DNA of 64,000 nucleotides from Geodermatophilus ruber (GTDB lineage Bacteria; Actinomycetota; Actinomycetes; Mycobacteriales; Geodermatophilaceae), in NCBI RefSeq assembly GCF_900114385.1, contig NZ_FOSW01000016.1:1-64000 (forward strand). The letters are read 5' to 3'. Of the stretch, positions 23,620 through 29,228 are shown in pieces; the stretch's first letter is position 1; the number at the start of each line of letters is the position of its first letter. Position numbers and translations under genes: made by a program. The notes beneath the pieces were generated by a model. It worked only from the letters and a program-made list of their open reading frames with translations, was not told the origin of the DNA and did no database searches.

Positions 23620-23841
23620 ATGGCACCCGGGGAACGACCGAAAGGGCTCCTGCCCCGACTACTGGGCTTCGCGCTCGCTCTGGCGGGCATCGCGCTGTTC
23701 TTCCGCGGCGTTGGCATCTTTCGGCACGGTGGCTCGTTCCTCGCTGGCGCTGCGCTACTGATCGTCGGAGTCATCTGCTTCGTCGTCGCAACCATCTGGG
23801 CGCGACGTTTGAAGGCGCGCTACCCCCTCGAACGCCGTTGA
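23620..23841 (+). CDS. Small membrane protein (array gene)
   Basis: A 73-residue protein with two hydrophobic segments (about residues 14-31 and 38-60) and a basic tail (ARRLKARYPLERR). The ATG at 23620 has no ribosome site, but CCTATCGT lies 8-15 bases upstream, the expected place of a -10 box for a leaderless mRNA. Two-helix proteins like this are frequent as unknown cargo. Boundary palindromes at 23478 and 23875 enclose it. Confidence 0.55.
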   Translation: MAPGERPKGLLPRLLGFALALAGIALFFRGVGIFRHGGSFLAGAALLIVGVICFVVATIWARRLKARYPLERR

Positions 23842-23874
23842 GAATCGTCGACGCCAGACAAGAGACTCCGGACC

Positions 23875-23899
23875 GTCTCTAAGCGGGCCGCTATGAGAC
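23875..23899 (+). repeat. Cassette-boundary palindrome 10
   Basis: GTCTCTAAGCGGGCCGCTAT then GAGAC. Arms GTCTC/GAGAC have changed together, preserving pairing. It lies 34 bases past the small membrane protein gene. Confidence 0.7.
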
Positions 23900-23919
23900 A
23901 GGACCGACGGCGGGCGTAG

Positions 23920-24273
23920 TCACTGGCGGGCTGATGGGAACGGCGGCACAGGAGCGGGCTCGTCCCGCGCGGGACCTGCGGCCACGGCTTGTTGGAGACG
24001 ATCGAGGTGGGCCTGATCGGACACCTCTACATCCAGGACCCGGTGCGCTGGGGACCCCGCCATCCGGAAGCCCCGTGGCTGAAGATGCGTCCGCCAAAGC
24101 CAATCGAGCCAAACAGCAGCCCACGCGCCCTCGTCCCCGCGTCCCGATATCTGCCTCCACCGGCCGGGCGAAGACTGCTCGCACGGGCAGGAGCTGTGCC
24201 ACCAATAGGCATCGCTCACGGTCAGGGCGTATGCACCCGCGGGCCGCTTGTTGAACCAGCCCGGGGTCGTCAC
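23920..24273 (-). CDS. Hypothetical protein (array gene)
   Basis: A 117-residue soluble protein, Trp-rich in its middle (YWWHSSCPCEQ, WAAVWLDWLWRTH), with two close cysteines (CPC). The C-terminal part, RVLDVEVSDQAHLDRLQQAV, is a probable helix, and the end is Pro-rich. No family is recognised. The start has no ribosome site. It fills the interval between boundary palindromes 10 and 11. Confidence 0.5.
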   Translation of the reverse strand: MTTPGWFNKRPAGAYALTVSDAYWWHSSCPCEQSSPGRWRQISGRGDEGAWAAVWLDWLWRTHLQPRGFRMAGSPAHRVLDVEVSDQAHLDRLQQAVAAGPARDEPAPVPPFPSARQ

Positions 24274-24312
24274 GGCCAGACGCTAACGCCTCACCCTGAA
24301 CTCCGGGTGCGG

Positions 24313-24339
24313 TGTCTCAAAGTGGGCCGCTCAAGGACA
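24313..24339 (+). repeat. Cassette-boundary palindrome 11
   Basis: TGTCTCAAAGTGGGCCGCTC then AAGGACA, lying 4 bases beyond the stop codon of the array recombinase. Confidence 0.7.
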
Positions 24340-24343
24340 TCGA

Positions 24344-25246
24344 TCAGCTGGCCCAGCCAGCGAGGAAGCCGGCGACCTGATGCGAGGCGTGGCGCTCGAG
24401 CGCTTCGCCGGTGATGTCGTAGCTGCTCAGGGTGGTCTCGGGGCGGGCGTGGCGTAGCAGCCGCTGGACGTCCCGCAACGGGATGCCTTGGTTGAGCCCG
24501 ACGGTGCCAACTGTCCGGCGGAGCGCGTGCGGGCCGATGGGCCGGGCAATGCCGGCCCCCCTGGCGGTCGCGGCGACGTAGCGGTGCACGGCGCGCCGCT
24601 CCATGCCGGCGCCCGAGCGGGTGCGCAGCAGCGGCCCGGTTGTCCGGCCGTCGACGGCGGCCTGCACGGCCGCGAGCGCCGGAATGGGCACGGGCACGCG
24701 AGCGGGCTTGTCGCCCTTGCCCAGGACGATGAGGGTGGCGTAGCCGCGCACGGCGCCGAAGGACTCCACGGTCAGGCCGGCCATCTCCGTGGCGCGCAGG
24801 CCCATCATGCCGCCGAGCACGGCGATGGCGTGGTGGGTCGGGCCCAGGTGACGGGCGGTGGTCAGGAAGGCCGCGTACTCCAACACGGTGAGCACCTCCC
24901 GCCGCTGCAATTCCCGCTGGATCTTGGGGCGGGTGACGCGGGCGCACGGGTTGGCGGCGACCAGCTCCTCCTCGTAGGCCAGGCGATAGATGCTGGCCAC
25001 GGCGTCGTAGTGTCCGGCAACCGAGGCGCGGGACAGCCCGGAATCGGCGACGGTGCGCAGCCACAGTTCGACGTCGGCGCGCCGGGCAGCCAGCGGGTCC
25101 ATGCGGCGGTCGGCGCACCACCTGCTCCAGCGGGGCAAGTAGGTGGCGTAGGTCAGTTGCGTGGAGGGCTTGAAGCGGGACAGCCACCAGGCGGCGAGGT
25201 CATCCCAGGCGGCATGCCCCGAGGGCGGCAAGGTCACAGAGCTCAC
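24344..25246 (-). CDS. Tyrosine recombinase inside the cassette array
   Basis: A 300-residue site-specific recombinase. Residues about 10-100 form the N-terminal SAM-like core-binding domain (STQLTYATYLPRWSRWC...). The catalytic domain has the Arg in GMMGLRATEMAGL, Lys in LGKGDKPARVPVP, H-x-x-R in GPHALRRTVG, the second His in RLLRHARPETT and the nucleophile Tyr in LSSYDITG, so it looks active. GTG 25246 or 25237 are the likely starts; the longer frame to 25426 is doubtful. It differs from the tRNA-linked integrase at 29229. Position in the centre of the array, with boundary sites on each side and mostly opposite orientations left and right, makes it the candidate enzyme for those sites (inference). 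Confidence 0.85.
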   Translation of the reverse strand: MSSVTLPPSGHAAWDDLAAWWLSRFKPSTQLTYATYLPRWSRWCADRRMDPLAARRADVELWLRTVADSGLSRASVAGHYDAVASIYRLAYEEELVAANPCARVTRPKIQRELQRREVLTVLEYAAFLTTARHLGPTHHAIAVLGGMMGLRATEMAGLTVESFGAVRGYATLIVLGKGDKPARVPVPIPALAAVQAAVDGRTTGPLLRTRSGAGMERRAVHRYVAATARGAGIARPIGPHALRRTVGTVGLNQGIPLRDVQRLLRHARPETTLSSYDITGEALERHASHQVAGFLAGWAS

Positions 25247-25365
25247 AGACGTGAAGACCCACGCATCTCTCCGAACTGTCGCCTGTCGCCTCGCCCCTTC
25301 GACGAAACAACGCGAAAGAGGAACCCCGGTCGCCCAACGGGGTGAGTGACCGGACCAGCCGCGGC

Positions 25366-25390
25366 GTCCTTGAGCGGCCCACTCATGGAC
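25366..25390 (-). repeat. Cassette-boundary palindrome 12
   Basis: GTCCTTGAGCGGCCCACTCA then TGGAC. It is the core in opposite orientation to copies 2-11, upstream of the recombinase. The surrounding 25247-25516 has no gene. Confidence 0.7.
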
Positions 25391-25516
25391 ATCAGTCAGC
25401 AGGTGCTCAGATGCCTGGCCTGGCATGACACCGGTTCATCGGAGCCTCGTCCCCGAAAGGCTGACGCGCGGTTGCGTCAGGGGACGGCTGCGTGTCGGGG
25501 CGGCTACCTTCACGCC

Positions 25517-25723
25517 GTGGCGACCGAGCGTAGACAGCCCTCCTGGTTGATACCTGCGTTCATCGCCCTCGTGGCGGTCGGGCTGGTGTTCGTCATCGTG
25601 GGGATTGCCAACCAGGTCTGGTTCGCAGTCGTCCTAGGGACTGTGGGAGTCCTCGGGAACACGTTGGGCCTATGGGCACAACTCCTCACCCGCCGCTCGC
25701 AAGCAGCCCGTCGAGGCGACTGA
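25517..25723 (+). CDS. Small membrane protein (array gene)
   Basis: A 68-residue protein with two hydrophobic segments (about residues 10-30 and 33-55) and an Arg-rich tail. The GTG at 25517 lacks a ribosome site; TACCTT lies about 10 bases upstream, suggesting leaderless translation. There is no recognised family. It resembles in size and topology the array proteins at 18677 and 23620 but does not share obvious sequence with them. Enclosed by boundary palindromes at 25366 and 25775-25834. Confidence 0.5.
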   Translation: MATERRQPSWLIPAFIALVAVGLVFVIVGIANQVWFAVVLGTVGVLGNTLGLWAQLLTRRSQAARRGD

Positions 25724-25774
25724 CCTGATTAGGCCGACGGTGGGTGCTGTGGTCGGACACACGACCGCGCCACC

Positions 25775-25797
25775 TGTCCCCAAGGCCGCCCTCACGG
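25775..25797 (+). repeat. Cassette-boundary palindrome 13 (degenerate)
   Basis: TGTCCCCAAGGCCGCCCTCA then CGG. Left arm and short core conserved, right arm lost. Confidence 0.4.
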
Positions 25798-25809
25798 CGA
25801 GCGGCCGGT

Positions 25810-25834
25810 GTCCCAGAGCAGGCCCATTTGGGAC
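25810..25834 (-). repeat. Cassette-boundary palindrome 14
   Basis: GTCCCAGAGCAGGCCCATTT then GGGAC. Six-base arms GTCCCA/TGGGAC around a diverged core in opposite orientation; 12 bases from copy 13. Confidence 0.55.
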
Positions 25835-25927
25835 GGTCGCTCCAGGCTGTCTCCTCGGCAAGGTGGACCCGAGCGACCCGCCTCCCCGAACCGCGTCACG
25901 GGCAGCCGAGCGGCATGATCGCCCACC

Positions 25928-26518
25928 GTGGAAGGTGACTGGAACGACGCCGTCTCGATGCGGCTTGCCTGCCTGGCGCTGGACAAGGGTCGGTTGACCG
26001 ACGACCTGGTCACTGCGCTGGCGGTGCGGGGAGCGCTCCTGGTCGATCTCGCGCTGCGCGGCCGGCTGACGGAGACAGCCGACGCCGTGGAGGTCGACCA
26101 CGAGCCCAGTGGCTTCGCCCCGGCCGACAAGCTCATCGCCGGCGGGGCTCCGTCGTTGACGGAGCTGCTCACGCGCGGGCCGGTCGACCAGTACGACCTG
26201 GCGGCCGAACACCTGCGGCGCGGTTCCTGGACGCTCAAGCGGCGGCTCTTCCTCCGGCGCTATGTCGATCATCAGGAGGATCGGACACGGCGGGACGAGT
26301 GGGCGATGAAGTCACGATCTGGCCGCGAATGGACCCCGCCCGACGCCGCCCTGGCCGCGATCGCGGGTGTCCTGGGGCTGCTGCCGACCGGGCGCGCCCT
26401 GCCGACGGAGTCGCTGCTGGAGGCCACCGGCCCGGTACGAGGGCTGGTCGAACTGGTCGTCGGGGAGGTGAATCGACGAGTGGTCCTCGGGAGGGCGGTG
26501 CGCTGGGCGGACGCGTAG
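25928..26518 (+). CDS. GPP34 (GOLPH3/VPS74-like) family protein
   Basis: A 196-residue soluble protein with the GPP34 pattern: helical LACLALDKGRLTDDLVTALA, then the basic VRGALLVDLALRGRLTETAD region, LTELLTRGPVDQYDLAAEHL, and near the end LVGEVNRRVVLGRAVRWADA-like helices. In eukaryotes GOLPH3/Vps74 binds phosphoinositides and Golgi glycosyltransferases. Actinobacterial relatives are common, with unknown function. The GTG start has CATGAT about 10 bases upstream and no ribosome site, suggesting a leaderless mRNA. It is a cassette between boundary palindromes 14 and 15. Confidence 0.75.
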   Translation: MEGDWNDAVSMRLACLALDKGRLTDDLVTALAVRGALLVDLALRGRLTETADAVEVDHEPSGFAPADKLIAGGAPSLTELLTRGPVDQYDLAAEHLRRGSWTLKRRLFLRRYVDHQEDRTRRDEWAMKSRSGREWTPPDAALAAIAGVLGLLPTGRALPTESLLEATGPVRGLVELVVGEVNRRVVLGRAVRWADA

Positions 26519-26530
26519 GAAGCCGCCCTG

Positions 26531-26556
26531 GCTCTGAGCGGCCCACTGTGGGACAG
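26531..26556 (-). repeat. Cassette-boundary palindrome 15
   Basis: GCTCTGAGCGGCCCACTGTG then GGACAG. Core in minus orientation, lying between the convergent GPP34 and membrane-protein genes. Confidence 0.65.
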
Positions 26557-26567
26557 ACCGGAGCAGA

Positions 26568-26855
26568 TCACGGCTGAGGTGGCCGGCTCGTCGTGATGCC
26601 ATAACGCCGCCGTGCCCAGACGCGGAAGATCAGCACGACCGCCAGCAGGATGGCAGCACTGACCAGGCCCCAGAGCCATCCCTGTAGCAGCAGGCCGATG
26701 ACGAACAGCACCACCATCCCCGCTAGCGTTTGCATGACAGTGCGGGTAAAGGGCACTCCGAAGCGCTGCTGCGTCCAGGCCGCGTTCCCTGCCTCCACGC
26801 GCCCAACCCCTGCCTCGTACCGCTTCTGCCACGAGTTCTCTCGATCACCGTTCAT
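26568..26855 (-). CDS. Small membrane protein (array gene)
   Basis: A 95-residue protein from ATG 26855. An N-terminal soluble part (WQKRYEAGVGRVEAGNAAWT) is followed by two hydrophobic segments (about 44-60 and 63-80) and an Arg-rich then Pro-rich tail. No family is recognised. The longer frame to 26903 would add 16 residues without support. It lies between boundary palindromes 15 and 16. Confidence 0.5.
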   Translation of the reverse strand: MNGDRENSWQKRYEAGVGRVEAGNAAWTQQRFGVPFTRTVMQTLAGMVVLFVIGLLLQGWLWGLVSAAILLAVVLIFRVWARRRYGITTSRPPQP

Positions 26856-26910
26856 GATCGACACTGTGGACGGACCCACCGCCAGCCGCCACTCATGATC
26901 CACAAGCGGG

Positions 26911-26936
26911 TGTCCCAGAGGCCGCCTTCAGAGATG
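26911..26936 (+). repeat. Cassette-boundary palindrome 16 (short-core variant)
   Basis: TGTCCCAGAGGCCGCCTTCA then GAGATG. Matches the short-core variant seen at 17813. It lies 9 bases beyond the stop of the DUF429-RusA gene and is the last copy found. Confidence 0.55.
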
Positions 26937-26945
26937 CGTCGCCCG

Positions 26946-28097
26946 TCAGAGCTCGGCCACGGTAATGCGGGCGCCGGGGTCTTCGTTCTCGCCGGCATGG
27001 CGCTTGGAGGCCGCGATGCGGTCAACCCGTACGTCGTCCGCTTCCACGCGTAGCCCTGTCCCTGTGCGTACGCCTAGTACGCCGTCGAGGGCATCGATCG
27101 CCGCTTTGATCAAGTTGTCGAGGTCCGGCTCGTTACGCCCTCTCTGGTCCTGACCGAGCAAGAACTCGAGCTCCACCTGAACTCGACAACCGGCCGGAAG
27201 CGTGCAGCCGGAGAACGCCGACCGGAGATCCGCTTTCCAGCGCTGCTCATTGACTCCGGCTGAGTAGCCAGTGGGCCTGCCGCGGACCACCCGCTCGAAG
27301 CGGCCGGGTGTCGGCACGCTGGCTAGTCCACCAGATCGTTCGGGTTGCTGCGGTCGGTGCAGCGGCGGGGGCGGCGCGACGATGTAGCCGACTTCGACGT
27401 CGCCGTAGACCTCCAGCGCGCTGCGCCGGTGGTGCCACAGCCACGCGAGGTGCGCGCAGACGATGGCGTCCAGTTCGTCTTCCACGCGGGTGAGGTCGCC
27501 GCGGCGCGGCGCGGCAAGTGCTTGTTTCAGTTCCGCCCACCGCGGATTACTGAGGAGTGCCAGCTCCGGGATGGACTCGAGGTGCTGCACGAACAACCGG
27601 AATCCCGGCGCCCGTCGTTGATCGTTGCCCTTCTTGTAGTCCAAGCGGTACGGGAGCTCGAACAGCCCCACAAGCGCAGGGTGCGGATAGACCTCGATGC
27701 AGACGCCGACGTCACCGCCGGTGGGCGTTCGGGGATCCACCGCCCATCCGAAGTGCTGAGCCAACCTCATGGCCCGCGTGTCACCACCGGGAAAGCGGGT
27801 GTGGTTGGAGGTGTGAGCAGACGCCCCGAAACCGCCGAATGCCTGACCTATGAGCCTCTCGGGGACGCGTTGACCAGTCTCGTTCGGCACGATCAGAGGG
27901 GCGTCGACAGCGGCGACGACGACGTGACCAGGCTGCGCCGCTATCCATTCAGCAATCTGATCGTCGGTCCTGGCACACGCAGATCCCGTCAGGCGGCCCG
28001 TTTCGTCGACGGCTGCCAGCCCTGTGGCACCGGTTGACCAACCGAGATCGACACCCAGGAAGACCGACGTGCTGCGCGCCGCCTCAGCACCATTCAT
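26946..28097 (-). CDS. Fusion of DUF429 domain with RusA-like Holliday junction resolvase
   Basis: A 383-residue two-domain protein. Residues about 12-250 are a DUF429 domain (RNase-H-like fold) with FLGVDLGWSTGATGLAAVD, VVVAAVDAPLIVP and CIEVYPHPALVGLF. After a Pro-rich linker (about 250-262), residues 280-383 resemble RusA. They have RVQVELEFLLGQDQRGRNEP, then DLDNLIKAAIDALDGVLG with the catalytic-type aspartates, then EADDVRVDRIAASKR and a final RITVAEL strand. RusA resolves Holliday junctions in phages and mobile elements. Both domains are plausible nucleases; this joined form is unusual. It is the first gene to the right of the cassette array. Confidence 0.7.
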   Translation of the reverse strand: MNGAEAARSTSVFLGVDLGWSTGATGLAAVDETGRLTGSACARTDDQIAEWIAAQPGHVVVAAVDAPLIVPNETGQRVPERLIGQAFGGFGASAHTSNHTRFPGGDTRAMRLAQHFGWAVDPRTPTGGDVGVCIEVYPHPALVGLFELPYRLDYKKGNDQRRAPGFRLFVQHLESIPELALLSNPRWAELKQALAAPRRGDLTRVEDELDAIVCAHLAWLWHHRRSALEVYGDVEVGYIVAPPPPLHRPQQPERSGGLASVPTPGRFERVVRGRPTGYSAGVNEQRWKADLRSAFSGCTLPAGCRVQVELEFLLGQDQRGRNEPDLDNLIKAAIDALDGVLGVRTGTGLRVEADDVRVDRIAASKRHAGENEDPGARITVAEL

Positions 28098-28245
28098 CTT
28101 CCTAGTCTGCCAAGACGGCGCTCACTGCCTGGCCGCGCAGGCCCAGCTGGAGAAAACAAGATCACGGGCCCTCACACCTTATGCACCTAGGGTCCGCCGA
28201 TTCGTGGTGACGGGTTTCTGGAGACTCGCGCGAAGCCTTGACGGC

Positions 28246-28734
28246 ATGGGAACCAGCGGCAGCCCCGGCTACCAAGCGCGACGGCGGGAGCGAGAGCGGC
28301 AACGGCGCCAGCAGGCTGGGCGCACGCCGATGAAGAAGGCCGGCTCACCCAAGCCCGGCTCCGGCGTGGAAGAGCGAGACCGCCGGACAGCAGCGACGGC
28401 CTGCGGCTGGTGCGGTGGGCCGATCACCCCGGGGAGCCGGGGGCCGATTCCGAAGTGGTGCTCGGCTACCTGCCGGCACCGCGCCTGGGAGCAGGCGAGG
28501 GCCGCTACCTCCGGTCTGTCCGCGGTGGAGGTCGTCGAGCGGCGCGTCGAGGTCCAGGTTCCTCTCGTGCCCACCCGCCGCGACTGGCCAAGTCTGCTCG
28601 GCGAGCTCGCCGGCCAGTTGAACGACGGGCGGGTCTACGACCGCGACCTGCCTGCCCTTGCGCGGGCACTGCAACCCGTACTGGAGGCCTACCGGAGACG
28701 GGCCCACCTCACCGGCGCCCCCGATGTGCGCTGA
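28246..28734 (+). CDS. Zinc-finger-like hypothetical protein
   Basis: A 162-residue protein. The N-terminal 45 residues are very basic (QARRRERERQRRQQAGRTPM). Residues 54-80 hold a probable metal site CGWCGGPITPGSRGPIPKWC followed by SATCRHRAWEQARAA. The C-terminal half is a helical region (PSLLGELAGQLNDGRVYDRD, LPALARALQPVLEAYRR). The ATG at 28246 has no strong ribosome site. Similar CxxC...CxxxC...RAWEQ proteins occur in actinobacterial elements and chromosomes; probably DNA-binding, which is an inference. Confidence 0.6.
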   Translation: MGTSGSPGYQARRRERERQRRQQAGRTPMKKAGSPKPGSGVEERDRRTAATACGWCGGPITPGSRGPIPKWCSATCRHRAWEQARAATSGLSAVEVVERRVEVQVPLVPTRRDWPSLLGELAGQLNDGRVYDRDLPALARALQPVLEAYRRRAHLTGAPDVR

Positions 28735-28911
28735 ATCCGAGGCTCCTGAACTTCTCCAGCCAGCAGCAGCCCGCCGCTCGAGTCTCCAGTCCCCCGCGCA
28801 CGGCCACGTTCGTCTGGCTGGAGAGGAACTGGAGGTCGGCGGCAGACCGCTCCCCCACTGTCGTAGGGAAGCTTCACGCAGCAATCCGCGACCGAACCGG
28901 GAGAGGCCGAC

Positions 28912-29154
28912 ATGGGTGATCCGCAGCCGCTTCGGGACGTCATGGCCGCCGGTCGGCTTCTCCTCACGCCAGAGGAAGCGGCGGAGGTCCTCCGGGTCGG
29001 CCGCACAACGGTGTACGCGCTGATGAAGTGCGGGGATCTGCGTGCCGTACACATCGGCCGCAGTTGCCGGATCTCTCAGGCAGAGCTCAACCGCTACGTC
29101 CGCCGGCTTGAGGCTTCCCCGTCCCGTCCACAGCCTTCGCCGGACGCCGCGTGA
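28912..29154 (+). CDS. xis: Excisionase-like helix-turn-helix protein
   Basis: An 80-residue DNA-binding protein with the MerR-like excisionase fold: LLTPEEAAEVLRVGRTTVYA (first helices and recognition helix), LMKCGDLRAVHIGRSCRISQ (wing) and AELNRYVRRLE. The ATG has GGGAGAGGCCGAC in front. It lies 74 bases before the tRNA-linked integrase gene on the same strand, the usual xis-int order, and so probably directs excision of the element. Confidence 0.8.
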   Translation: MGDPQPLRDVMAAGRLLLTPEEAAEVLRVGRTTVYALMKCGDLRAVHIGRSCRISQAELNRYVRRLEASPSRPQPSPDAA

Positions 29155-29228
29155 ATCCACAGTGCGCCTACTCATCGCGTGAGCGGTCTCCCAGACTGAG
29201 CCTCCGGAAGCGCGCCGAGAGGTAGCTG

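Noticed and set aside
17813-26936. The palindromes as a CRISPR array
   Set aside because: Spacing is hundreds of bases and gene-filled, copies are diverged and in both orientations, and no cas gene is present.
17813-26936. The array as a classical integron
   Set aside because: No IntI-type integrase with its extra domain was recognised, the outer attC consensus RYYYAAC/GTTRRRY is not met, and genes lie in both directions relative to the sites.
17813-26936. The palindromes as simple transcription terminators
   Set aside because: Some lie upstream of starts or between divergent ends, several have weak arms, and their core is oriented and conserved beyond need. A terminator side function at some copies remains possible.
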